NCBI RefSeq assembly: GCF_000344685.1
Contig: NW_006920417.1
Coordinates: 1,365,776-1,429,775, forward strand
Direction: 5' to 3'
Source of the DNA: Gloeophyllum trabeum ATCC 11539
Taxonomy: Eukaryota > Basidiomycota > Agaricomycetes > Gloeophyllales > Gloeophyllaceae
Length of the DNA stretch: 64,000 nt
The translations under genes and the position numbers were made by a program. Positions within the stretch are counted from its first letter, which is position 1; each line of letters begins with the position of its first letter. The notes beneath the pieces were generated by a model. That model was not told the origin of the DNA, did no database searches, and saw only the letters and a program-made list of their open reading frames with translations. This document shows positions 13,001 through 23,529 of the stretch, piece after piece.

Positions 13001-14094
13001 CGTCGTCTGACTCCGACCAGAACTATATTCCAACACTGAGTATCCTTTATGCTAGAAGGCGGATCTCAGAAAAATTTGTCGCACCTCGAGGAAAGTCGGT
13101 ACAGAGACCACAGCGTTAACCTTGGTTCGCTTCAGAGCGTCCAGAGTGTTGCCGGGACCAGGGACGACGGGAAGCTCTGGAAACATAGGTGGGAACAGAG
13201 CCACACTAATCCCTCCTACCAATGGTGCCCAGGCCTGGAAGGCGGTGCCCATCATATGAAAAGTCGGGAGGTGCATTGTGCCAAATCTCAGGTGTTTATG
13301 ATAGCGACCCACCCCACCTAAGGCTACATTGCAATACGATTAAGGGCGTGCACTTGGAGACAACGGTATACAAAATGCTCACGTCCGCCAAACCAGCCCA
13401 TCAAGGTCTTGTTAGTATGAGGAATAGATTTCGGGAAGCCAGTAGAGCCGGAGGAATGAATATAGCAGATGATGTCTTCCGGCCTGGAATTTTCCAAACG
13501 CGGGTAAGGAGTGAAAGGGTCGCTCGCCTTTTCACGACCCAGATGAGGAAAGGCATCGTGGAAGGCCGGCAGTTCCTCGATCTTCAACTCGTAGTTTACG
13601 GAGGACAACTCGGTTTGAAGTCCAGAGAGAAGTGAGGATAGGGAGCCAGACGTAGTGATGAGGCGGTGACAGGACGTCTTCTGGAGCATGTGTGCAACAG
13701 CAACCGGCGAATTGCGGTTTGACATTGGATAAGGCTAAGTCGGAGCCGTATTATGTTTAGGTTGAGTGCTCCGATTAGATCATCATCGACTTACCGTCAA
13801 GCCTGCCCTCATCACAGCCATTATCGTGGCTGTGTACATCAGGCTGTCACAGTTAATGATCAACGCTACGACCTCTCGCGACTGGAATGTAGGCTGAGGA
13901 TTGATAATCCAAGCGAGACGATGGATAGCGCGACACCATTCCAAGTACTTTATCTCCGTAGGTTCTCCTGTAGGATCCTCAGAGGGAAAGACCGCATACG
14001 TGCGCTCCGGATTCTCCTGCAGACGGACGTCGACGAGCTCTGCGAGAGCCACGGAGCCGTCGAAAGGCGCTTGTGTCCACTGAGAGGCAGCCAT
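10030..14094 (-). CDS. NRPS-like A-T-R enzyme (adenylating carboxylate reductase)
   Basis: Single-module enzyme in three parts. The adenylation domain starts at MAASQWTQAP; it contains CYIHSSGSTGFPKSIPHT (phosphate-binding core A3), SAYGGTEFGGVTYF (A5) and PMRRAAKGTVIRK with the A10 lysine. The carrier domain holds DADLFAHGFDSLSATF, whose Ser takes phosphopantetheine; an intron (about 11710-11763) falls beside this Ser. The reductase domain contains the NAD(P) fold VLITGTTGGLGSYML, the FTSSVGIS strand and catalytic YGESKY (YxxxK). Such A-T-R proteins activate an acid, load it on the carrier and release it as aldehyde or alcohol. No condensation domain or other biosynthetic gene is adjacent, so the substrate is unknown. 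The gene has about ten or more short introns, and about 1,000-1,100 residues are expected. Exon ends were not all fixed. Confidence 0.88.
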
Positions 14095-16470
14095 TGACGA
14101 TGGTGTTCGAAGATGCTACTAGGTTGGGGATCCTGTCGCTGATGCTCATCGCGCGATGCATTTATAACGCCATGCGACGTGCATGACACTGCAGCAGTCG
14201 CGTCATGGCATCGTCGAAGATAGTTCGGCATCCCACTTGCCCGGAACACGACTGAAAGCGACTGAGTCGATCTCTCTTGATAATAAGATTTAGAGCGGGA
14301 ACTTACAGGACGGAAATATCTGCCATCTTCTCCGCTTGGAGTCCCCTGCGTTGCGGACGATGGTTGTAGAACGTAAAAGCGCACTTGAAAGAGCTTCGAC
14401 ACGCCCTCTGCTAATCTTGAATTACTTCTTCGCGCGTTCGTGTCGGTCACGCAGCTTAAGCTTCTCGAAGCCCCGAGGAGGACCCCGATCACTGTGTCTC
14501 TGCCCTTCTGCTGCGTTTCCGGCATCCGTTTCGAGCGTAGGTGCGCTCAGGAACCCCACATAACATGTCGTCCTGTAGGCCCGAGGCCCGATGTATGCCT
14601 GATCCCCGGTCTTCATTGCAAAGATGGTAAACAGGCAGCTTGAAACGGAATGGGGAATGGATTTAGACCGGGAATGCGTGGCTGATGCTGCCCATGGCCA
14701 TCAGAGATAGAGTATCCATGCCCGTTGGTGGCAGCCGAGCCTACCAGTGAAAGTTTCGCAGTTACACAGCCCGGCAGTATTTGCACAAATGTTGCGTCAA
14801 AATCCGGAATCAAACGTTTGCGCTGAGATTGCCAAACAGGAGCAAGAAAATCGCCCTCGCGAATGAATCAGACCGAATATTTGCATGAGTTTCTTGCCGC
14901 GGGATAGCGCAAATGTTGCACAAATAAAGTCACATGACCTGCACGAGACTGATAACATCAATCACGCCATCCCATACCATATGCCTGGACCCCTTTCCCA
15001 CCCCGTTGCTCAATGGCGCAGCTTGTATGGATGCATGGAAAACAATATAATCATTATACATATCTACTACATACATGTCTGAGCATCTAATGATGTCTTG
15101 TACATCACAAGACCCAATATACGCACTGCCTGTGGTGCATCTGCTGTTACAGGAACACGCGAGTGCGAACATAAGGCGATATGCCGCACACTTGTCGGCC
15201 TGTACAACTTCTGCATCATCAGTATGTTCAAAACGACTGGAAGAGCAGCACACTTACCTCGTGCTAATCGAGCATCAGGACTGAAGAAGATATGGGACTC
15301 TAGACCCGGCCCTTGAGTGCAGTCAAGCTACCGTACAAAGGGACAGCAGCGAAACATAGCTATAAATATGGTACACGTACCATGTCAACTAGAGACAACA
15401 GCTGCAAGATGCTGCGCGGAACTGAGGGGAGCACGAACACGGACAAGAGATGGTGGTGGTTGAAGGGCAAGAGAGGATGAGAGAGAAATTTGTTGAAGTC
15501 CAACTCCAACCGCTACGAGCGGAGATTGAACTTCGGCACATCGGCATGATGAAGCAGCGACGCGACGTGTCACGAGACCAGCGGCACGCCCCCGTGCCGA
15601 TGAGTCTAAGTCAGAATATTGCGCAAAGGAATCCACGACGCAAATCCTTTGCAACCTGTATTGCAACCGTTGCACAAATGACACACGCGCAAAATGAGTG
15701 CAACTGTTACGCAAAAGTACTGATATCTATACTACCGACATTTGCACGAACGCCCCTTGGATTTTTTCACCAGATTCTGGGCAGGCCGTGTAACAAAGCC
15801 TAAAGTTCCGAGTCGTGACTTCATGACGTCACAAGAGGCCGTTCGAGTGGTAATCCGCAACATCGATTGTACACTTGACGAACGCATCCAGATTCCATGC
15901 ATTTCCCATGCAATCAGACTGAAGCACCGCACTCAGCGCACTGGACAACGGACGGCCAGTTGATGTTGCTGACGCACCTCATCATCATATTCTCCGAGAA
16001 GAGTTGGAGCAGAAATGAAAACCCGAATAAATGTGCGTGTATGACGTGCGGTGGGTCAGTCGTGTTGCCGGCTGGATGGATATATGGGTCGTCCGGTCAA
16101 CGAAACTTGCACCAGCGAGTTACTTCCGCGGTTCTTCGCGTCCGCCGGCATCGGACAACGCAAGCTCAGCCAACCAGAGTGCAGTTCTGCCTCACTATAC
16201 ATCAGCAAAATGGCAGCCCACGCTAAGAGGGATCCAGGCGCTAAGTACCGCTAAGGCGCCCTTACCGAGCGCCTTAGCTCTAACTCTCTGAGTTTCTTAG
16301 CCAATGCTCTAGAGGGGCGGCAGAGCAATATAGATAGCTCTGTTGATAATATATACACATGTATTGTATAACAGTAGGGCTAGACGAGGGCGGGAACTCG
16401 TAATTTAGGATTTGCGATCGTTGAAGGCCAAGGTGACGTGGATTATATAATATTATAGGGATACTAGTAA
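14095..16470. other. Gene-poor stretch
   Basis: No convincing gene. The region contains scattered degenerate words such as TTTGCACAAATGTTGC (near 14775) and GTTGCACAAATGACAC (near 15668), which may be remnants of a repeat. A hairpin near 16250-16278 pairs GCTAAGGCGC with GCGCCTTAGC. The first few hundred bases (14095-14400) would hold the promoter of the NRPS-like gene. Confidence 0.4.
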
Positions 16471-16472
16471 TG

Positions 16473-16546
16473 TGTGCTGATGGCCTAACGGTTAAAGCGT
16501 ATTGTGTGACTCGGGTGGTGCCGGTTCGAATCCCCCCCATGCTACA
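16473..16546 (+). repeat. tRNA-like unit, probably a tRNA-derived SINE head
   Basis: A good internal A box (TGGCCTAACGG at 16481) and a perfect B box (GGTTCGAATCC at 16523) sit at tRNA spacing, followed by T runs after 16550. The acceptor and T stems do not pair properly (CCGG facing CCCC), so a working tRNA is unlikely. The A box resembles tRNA-Glu. It is best read as a pseudo-tRNA or SINE head. Confidence 0.5.
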
Positions 16547-16844
16547 ACTTTTCTCTTTTCTCCCCACTTATTTCTTGCCTGAGTGTTCTTAACACCTTAA
16601 TCAAGGACTTAGCTAAGTCTTGATGCTGGGCTCAGGGGGCGGGCCCCCATGACTTAAGAATTCGGACTGGGTACTTATTTGCCTGACATTCGTTCTTAGC
16701 TTCGCTTAGACGGCCGTGCCGTTTTGCTGATGTAACTGATGGCGCACTGGGAATCAATTTGACGACTGTTATCCGTCAAGAGCCGAAAAAAAAGCTGCCG
16801 CGATATGTGGCCATCATTGCCACGTGAGCAGTCGCGTCTTTGCA

Positions 16845-17480
16845 TCCGCGCCCATGAATGCGTACGTTTATCGTCCTATCATTCCTGCCTCACTGCTTGC
16901 GTGCTCATGGTTCGCTTCTATTTATTTACGACTGGTTAGCTGCAATTATGAATGTCCTCCGCCACGCAGGTTTTCCCTTGGCGGTCCAAAGACTTGGACC
17001 TCCACGATACCTCCTCGCATTCGCCCCGCAGACGCTTGCTTACTACAGGAGCGGAACGGTGACACAGGGCAGCCGGTGACGCAGCCGGTGCTGTTCTTGC
17101 AATGTTCATGCAGAGCGGCTCGATACAAAATGCGGCCGCGTCCACTAGGCCTGTCGACGTGATATTCTGCAGTCAACTTGATAGATGCTAAGGATCACAT
17201 ACTGAGAAGGATGGGTGTAGGTCACTAATGAAGAAGCCGGTCCGTTCTCTCTGATGGCTATGCCGTCCCGACCGACAGCCCAAGGAAGAGCCGCCTTAAA
17301 TACGTGCAAGAGCTATACCGTGCAATCAGCAACTTATGTGTGTGCGTTCCAGCTAACACTAGGTGAGTACGATCTGTCTGCATTTCGGCAGAGACAATCA
17401 TTGCTTACTTTTTTTTCCACAGGCACACTGTGAACTCACATTAGTCCGCCTCGCATGTGTCAGGAGACGCCATTTGGTGG
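16845..17480 (+). pseudogene. Alpha/beta-hydrolase pseudogene (3' exons)
   Basis: This decayed copy covers the last part of the hydrolase gene. It begins near the CATGAATGCGTACGT junction equivalent to the exon 4 donor. It continues through the region of LAPQTQQLNFWYFP and the ETEQPVTQ block (about 17050-17100), then the RKSIPEYVQELYP block (17284-17320) and the final exon start after CACAGG near 17423. Many indels and stops break the frame. The 5' half is absent. It complements in extent the 5' relic at 8155-9012, but the two are unlinked. Confidence 0.75.
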
Positions 17481-17664
17481 GCGGTGTCTCCGAGGCTTGG
17501 CTAGTATATTTTACAGTTGCTTGTCACTTTCCTGTGTCGTATGGATCTGCAGAGATCAGGAATACGGCAAAGAATATGATGATTGAACCTCGCTTGATTG
17601 ACATGTCAAGGACTCAGTGCCGGCCTCGCTAGCCTACTATCTCTAACCTTAATTAACATGCCCA

Positions 17665-19601
17665 TCAGGAGCCCGCTTCTAACCACGTCCTCCACCCACT
17701 TGCATCCCAACCCTTCTCGAACTCCTCTTCCGAGAACCTCTGGACGGCCCACGTCCTGGCCCGCTCGCGCATCGCCAGCTCCTGCTCCGGCGCGAGCGTA
17801 AATGCGCTGTACAGTGCTTCGGCGAAGCTCTCCGGGGTCGTTGCGTGGTACCCTAAAAACCATCATCAGGGAAAGGATGCGTGAATGCGTGAAGGGGCGT
17901 ACCTGTAGGCTCCCCATTGAAAGGGACGACGATATCGTTCAAAGGCCCGCCAGACGCATGGGTGACAGGAATAACCCCCGCAGCCTACAGCGATTTCGTC
18001 AACAAAATACTCAGTCAGAAGCACGTCCGCGCAACCCTACCATGAACTCGACGACATTGATACCAAAGTGCTCGTCCACCATCGTGCTCAAACCGACGCT
18101 CGCCCTCGACAACCAGTGGAGCACAGTCGCGAAGGGCGCATTCAGCACGAACTCCACCTGATCCGCGATATCGAGTGCCGTGGCCAGGGCGCGGAGCGAG
18201 TCCACGCGGGCTGCGTCCTCGGCGTTGCGGCTGCTCCCGACGAGGACCAGTCGGATTGGGGACGCGCCGCTGCTCTTGAATTCCGGGTGGGCGTCCAAGA
18301 GGATGGAGAACGCGTGCAGCTGCGCTGCGTGGTCTTTCTCCGGGCTGCAATAATTCCTCGGTATCGGCATGCGAAGAGAAACGAGTATCCCTCAAACTCA
18401 CCGGAACTGCGCCAGACTCAAGATGACGCGCTCACGGCCTTGCAGCGGGAACTGCGCGACCTCGCGCGTATCGCACGGCGGGTACACTATGCGCGCGTCC
18501 CTCGGCGAGTCTGCGTTCGCGGGACTGATCCAGTTGAGCAGGGACCACGGGGGGAGGGTGTGCAGCGCGTCGAGGAGCGGGTCCGAGTGCCGCAGGATCG
18601 CGTCAACATGGTTTTTCGTCCAAGAGGAATTGACCATGACGAAGGACGCAAGGCGGAGGGAGCGGGAATAGTGATACATGAATATGCGGTAGTATCTGTT
18701 GGGATTTCGGTTAGTTTAAGCTGCGAGTAAGACGACGAGAGGAACGGCGCACAAAACCTTCCCGAGGCTGAGCACGCGCGACGCGGAGATCGTATCAGCG
18801 TTGGTGTGCCATCTCTGCCGGGCGCGCACGCGCGCGAGCATGTCGGTGCTAATGGTCGGGTAGTGGACATACGCGCCGATGGGGACCCTCCCAATCCATC
18901 TCACGACGTGGAACGTGAAAGCGTAGCCCATCGTGTCTGCCGGCTGCTCATCAGAATCGGTTCACGAAGGATACTGCGAGCGTACCGATGAACAGGTCGG
19001 GAATGAGTTTGCCCATGGCTTCCCAAGCCATGTACATCGACCCGAGGCTCTGCCCTAGGAGGGTGAAGCGGGGCCATGTCGAGTCCTCAACGAGGTGTCT
19101 CGAGTTCAGGAATACGAACGCGAGGCTGTCCGGCGCGAGCGAGATGTCAAAGCGTGCCTGGTTAGCATGTTAGCGTAGACGGCGTAGAGCACAAACTGGA
19201 ACACACCTTGACTTTCTCTATGATGGACGCCTTCGTGGCATCCGTGTCCCCGCTGTAGACTGCACATACAACGTCCCTCTCCGTCCTCTGCATGTGCTCG
19301 ATCGCCGTCCATAGCACCCGCTCGCCGCCACCGCCTGCATTGCTTCACGCCCTGAATCCTATCAGCTCCATTCCTCCACTGCAACTGTTTCCCGGCTAAG
19401 AGAAGGGGGTTGTCCTCACCAATACGGATGGAAGAACCCGACAACACGCTTGCGGTGCGCGTCGGCGAGGGTGACACCTAGCTCATCGAGGAGCTTGGTA
19501 CGGTTTTGTCTTTGCTGTCTTCGGACTTGTTTAATGCGACGCCATGCGTAGAGAAAGGGTGCAAAGAGTAGGAACCACAAGGCAAGTAATGGGGAGTTCA
19601 T
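17665..19601 (-). CDS. ALG11: GDP-Man:Man3GlcNAc2-PP-dolichol alpha-1,2-mannosyltransferase
   Basis: Cytosolic-face ER enzyme that adds the fourth and fifth mannose to the lipid-linked N-glycan precursor. Starts at the ATG at 19601 with a single hydrophobic anchor ([16 protein letters not shown]) followed by basic residues. Family landmarks in order: VVGFFHPYW with [22 protein letters not shown], the [11 protein letters not shown] block, [56 protein letters not shown], and the nucleotide-sugar site [16 protein letters not shown]. The protein ends [10 protein letters not shown]. Six to seven exons with short introns. All expected glycosyltransferase family 4 features are present, so it should be functional. 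Confidence 0.93.
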
Positions 19602-20532
19602 TGGAAAGCTGTGGCGGGGAAGCGTCCCGCTGCGTTTATAACTTGTCTCTAACCTCCGTCCTGTCAGTCAGTGCTCTGCTGTACAGATGCTGTAGGTTTA
19701 TCTGCGTTTCTTTGCGCGCTGCGGCAGTACCTGCGACACAGTAGGCCGTGGCAGAATCTGAACGAGTCGCATCCATAATCGCATTAGTCTCAGCTCGGAT
19801 TTTCCTCTATTATTTCCCTATTCTCCAGCACTCGAAGCAAATAGGAAACACCCGCCAGTCTTCGTCTCGTTTTGCTCTCTATTGGTATGTAGATTCTAGA
19901 GGGTACCGGCTTATTGGGGAAGTTTTACTGACGGTGCTAATATTCGGAGATGGCAGGCTGCGATTCGAAGACTTCCGAGTTGACATGTACAGGCAGCAGT
20001 GCCGAGAGCCCTTCGCTAACGCCTGCAAGCTGCAAGAGTTAGCGAAGGGCTCTCTAGTGCTCTATTACACCGCGTCGCAATCGATAAAGCTTTGAAACAC
20101 AGTGCGCCAGTGCTAAGGTCACGACCGTCTTGCAGGTGCCACGTACGGACTCAAGGACATGAAAACCCACCCCCTTCCACAATTAATACGAGCCTTCCAC
20201 TGTCGCCAGTACAGAAGCTTCTGATCACTCCAAGGTCAAGCTATGCGGGAACGTGCTTTAGGGGTACCAAGGCACCTGTGATAGATGTCTTAGTAGACGC
20301 GATATCGTCAAGTTTATAAGGCCAGATAAATGCACTTCAACCCGGACTCTCGATGTTGGAGCCATTGACACTATCCTTTTGTCTCGCAGACAATGGAGAG
20401 TAGTCCCACATGAGCGAATATGTACTCAAGTTGGACGAATATCCATCCCCATCCCCATTGCCATAACCTTAACCCCACAAATACCCGTACAAGATAAGAG
20501 GAAGAAATACAAGCAGTCGCAGAACATCCCAT
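19602..20532. other. Intergenic, with a perfect 16-bp hairpin
   Basis: No gene is supported. The interval lies between the start of ALG11 and the end of the hydrolase gene. It contains a strong inverted repeat at 20005-20053, listed separately. Confidence 0.4.
20005..20053. repeat. Perfect 16-bp inverted repeat
   Basis: AGAGCCCTTCGCTAAC at 20005-20020 is the exact reverse complement of 20038-20053, around a 17-base loop. It is not next to a gene end I can define, so a terminator role is unsupported. Confidence 0.8.
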
Positions 20533-22115
20533 TTACGTACCGAAGACCTTGCCAACGAAGCCCAACATTTCCTGGTATACTTGTGGTGCTGAGTAATGGG
20601 CGTTGACCGCATGTCTGGCAATGGGCAATGAGAGGTAAGCAAGACGCATATCCAGGTGTGGAAAGAGAGAAACGCACCCAGTGTTAGCCGGGATGTAAAC
20701 AGAAAAGTCGCTCGCGGCGGGGTACAGGTCTTGCACATACTCAGGGATGCTCTTCCGCGTGCTATCGGCAGGGACAGCATAACAATCCAAGAAGCAGAAC
20801 GGCCAGTCCTCCGCGCCAGTGACCTACACCCATCCCTCGTCAGCACATAACATCGTGAGTACGTTGCCTAACACGTACCACATGGACAGGCCCAGTAAAC
20901 TCCGTCGCGTTCTGCATCAAGCGGCTCTGCGTAAACAGCACGGCCTGCGTGACCGGTTGCTCCGTCTCCCTGTTCCGCGCGAATGCGGTATCGGGGTAGT
21001 AAGGGAAGTACCAGAAGTTCAGCTGCTGTGTTTGCGGGGCCAGAGTGACGAGGTACGTGGAAGGGAGATTGGAGTCTTTGAACCGGGAAGGGAAGACCTG
21101 AGTGGCGGTCGAGTAGGCGCCGGAGACCAACAGTTGCTCCTGACCGGTTCTGTATAGGAGTGGAATGTAACCATTAGCACGAGAGGAAGCCGAGCGAGGA
21201 ATACGGGACGCCTACGAGTTCATGGAGAATCCTTGGAGGAGGACGCCGTCCAGCATGTGGGGTACGGTGGCTGACAGGGCCTGAACTTGCACGGAACCGT
21301 AGCTATGCCCGACGCCGACGACCTTGGAGAACTGTTGTCCCCCAATCCCTCCGCCCTTTAGCATTTCCAGGAGCTTCGTGGCGATGGCGAGGTCAGTGGG
21401 CGCCTGTACCTCACTGACAGCGACACGAGTCGGTTTCGGGTGAGTGACGGAGACAAGTGGACTCTGATGTACTCACTTGTAGGTATCTGAAGGATGCTCG
21501 GAGAGGCCCGTACCCAGGCGGTCATAGCGGAATGTACTGTACCCGGCGGCAGCGGCTGCACTCACGTAGCTGTACTCGTCTGTACCGGGCACGGCAAAAT
21601 CCCAGTAGCTTGATGGGTCACAAGATTAAGAAGTGGCCGATGATTACAACATGGAGACGAACCTGGAGTCGAAGCCGATACCATGGATGAGATATTGGAT
21701 GTTGTCGACGTCCTTGAGCTGGACATCCTTCGGGGTGCATAGCGTGCCCGAAATCGAGTATGTGCGCGAGAGTTGCTGCTTGTCCGGCTTCTCGTACTCC
21801 TGGGTGAAGTTCATTGGCAGGGGCGCGAAGACTTGGAGCAGCTTCGTGATGGATGCCTGAAATGCCCATGTCAGTTCGGTGCGGCTGACTGCAAGCACAG
21901 CAGAGGTGTACCTCGTTGGCATTGCTGTCGACGTTCTGGAACACCGTGTTGCTGCTAGTGATATCCAGCTGGTACGTCTGACGCGTGCAGTTTGCGTTCG
22001 GCGGTCCGACACGGGGGTCGTACCCCGCCTGGTTGGGGGTGTCACTGCTACTCGGAGCGGCGGTAGCTAGAGACACGAAGCCCAAGAAGGAGAGGAAGCG
22101 TGCTGAGGCGAGCAT
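20533..22115 (-). CDS. Secreted alpha/beta-hydrolase fold protein (intact copy)
   Basis: Seven exons on the minus strand: 22115-21912, 21856-21663, 21608-21477, 21413-21216, 21149-20879, 20823-20678 and 20614-20533. All introns are 54-66 bp GT-AG. The protein starts with a signal peptide (MLASARFLSFLGFVSLATAA). It then carries the SISGTLCTPKDVQLKDV segment, YLIHGIGFDSRSYWDF (oxyanion region), TFRYDRLGTGLSEH and the nucleophile elbow VGVGHSYGS. The Asp/His of the triad are likely in AEDWPFCFLD and TGHAVNAHYSA. About 400 residues. Substrate unknown; the fold includes esterases, lipases and peptidases. It is the best-preserved of four family copies in this window, and its upstream region resembles that of the copy at 52033. 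Confidence 0.88.
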
Positions 22116-22410
22116 GGTCAGATGAAGAGTGGATGGCGTCTCTAGCAGCTAGTGAACGCTGTGGAGAGAGGTGAAGGTGGGGGGTGAAGTTACAAACGCA
22201 TAGATGGCCGGTATGTATCTTGATCTTGGCTGGCTGTCGATGGCTGGCGGGGGAGGCGGCTGGCTGCCGCCCGCTGTCAGTGAGCTTCGTCAGACGAGTC
22301 GACCAGGTCAGCCTCCGTCCGATTCACCATGAAGGGGTTTCAACGTCGCATTGCAACGAACGCCACAGACTCAGAGACACTGGGGTATTGCACGCCAGCC
22401 AGGACATTTC
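22116..22410. promoter_or_regulatory. Hydrolase promoter region, duplicated at 51.8-52.0 kb
   Basis: Read on the minus strand, this interval shares blocks with 51780-52030 upstream of the paralog. They include the GGACGGAGGCTGACC and CTGACGACGGG-type blocks and the CCGCCTCCC/CCGCC tract. The gene was therefore duplicated with its promoter. Confidence 0.5.
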
Positions 22411-22914
22411 CTGTCTACAGGAGGGGTAGCAAGCATGTACCAATCCAGGAGTATTCAGGCTGTCAATTAGGGAACAAATATCCTACCACCCTGGTACTTG
22501 GCACACATAATCTACAGTATGGTACAAACATGTCTAAAATTTGCTGGACCCATGCGTCTAGCCGGGACTGAAGGGGAAGCTTGCTACTCCTCCTAAGGAG
22601 TGATTTTCTTGTACATGCTCTCTAAAATCAGATACAGTGTCTAAATTTATGATGAGTCAGTTGGCATACTTATCATAAATTTAGACACTGTATCTGATTT
22701 TAGAGAGCATGTACAAGAAAATCACTCCTTAGGAGGAGTAGCAAGCTTCCCCTTCAGTCCCGGCTAGACGCATGGGTCCAGCAAACTTTAGACATGTTTG
22801 TACCATACTGTAGATTATGTGTGCCAAGTACCAGGGTGGTAGGATATTTGTTCCCTAGTTGACAGCCTGAACACTCCTGGATTGGTACATGCTTGCTACC
22901 CCTCCTGTAGACAG
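22411..22914. mobile_element. 504-bp foldback palindrome (nested MITE)
   Basis: The left arm 22411-22653 and right arm 22672-22914 are 243 bp each and reverse-complementary with only three mismatches, around an 18-base loop (22654-22671). Termini read CTGTCTACAGGAGGGG. Inside each arm a second inverted pair (AGGAGGGGTAGCAAGC at 22419 and GCTTGCTACTCCTCCT at 22579-22594) marks a 176-bp sub-unit. The element thus looks like two inverted copies of a small MITE round a central spacer. Flanking TA dinucleotides occur, but no longer target duplication is clear. No coding capacity. Confidence 0.85.
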
Positions 22915-23315
22915 CACCTCTGCACCGAATTTCGTCGTTCTTTCAATGCCATATTTTTCCTCTATATCACAAACCCCTATATACAGATTCAAAGCACCAT
23001 CCGAGCCCGAATGTGGCTGCTACACATTTTTCTTGCCCGAAGGCCATTTGGCGTGCGAAAAGTCACGCCGCGCCTTACGTTCGGAAAACGGCTGTGATTG
23101 GCTTCTGCTCCGATCAAGTACGTGAGCCACAGCTGCCATAGGGAGACGCGTACCATGACTTCAAGTCTGCGGTCCCGGTTGACACCACGCCACATTTCCC
23201 AAACTTCGGCCACGTCTTTGTCAGTGGCGATCATGGGATTAACACAAAAAATAACTATCTCGCCACACACAGCCTACTACACGCAAGTGTCACGCACACT
23301 CGAGGTTTGTAATGA
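22915..23315. other. No gene recognised
   Basis: Open frames on both strands (for example 22989-23270 minus) have no recognisable domain. Confidence 0.4.
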
Positions 23316-23529
23316 CGGCTATGATTGCACATATGTACATAACACCTCCAGTCGACCAATCACTATGTTATTATCGTATGTACAGATCCTGATGGTCCCT
23401 AAAAGACCAACAAGTTCAGCTTATCTACGCTACGGCAAGTTTCACACTCTCCGATCTCCACTCCTCCGAGTCCTCGAGCATCTCCTCCTTCTTCGCAAAC
23501 AGCTTATCCGCCTCCAGCGCGCCATGCAC
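23316..23529 (-). pseudogene. Thioredoxin reductase 3' fragment (end of last exon plus 3' UTR)
   Basis: Read on the minus strand, 23529-23421 follows the last 35 or so codons of the thioredoxin reductase at 6322-7652. It carries GALEADKLFAKKEEMLE in place of [17 protein letters not shown] and EEWRSES in place of EEWRSEN, with a small indel at its start. The match goes on past the stop through about 100 bases of 3' UTR (23420-23316). None of the catalytic parts is present, so it is an inert copied fragment. Confidence 0.8.

Noticed and set aside
16473..16546. Functional tRNA gene
   Set aside because: Acceptor and T stems do not pair, although the promoter boxes are good.
18068..18730. 220-residue plus-strand frame at 18 kb
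   Set aside because: Antisense shadow of ALG11; the minus strand carries all the glycosyltransferase motifs.
22411..22914. Assembly artefact explaining the palindrome
   Set aside because: The three mismatches between arms, the asymmetric loop and the nested sub-units argue for a real foldback element, though long reads should confirm it.
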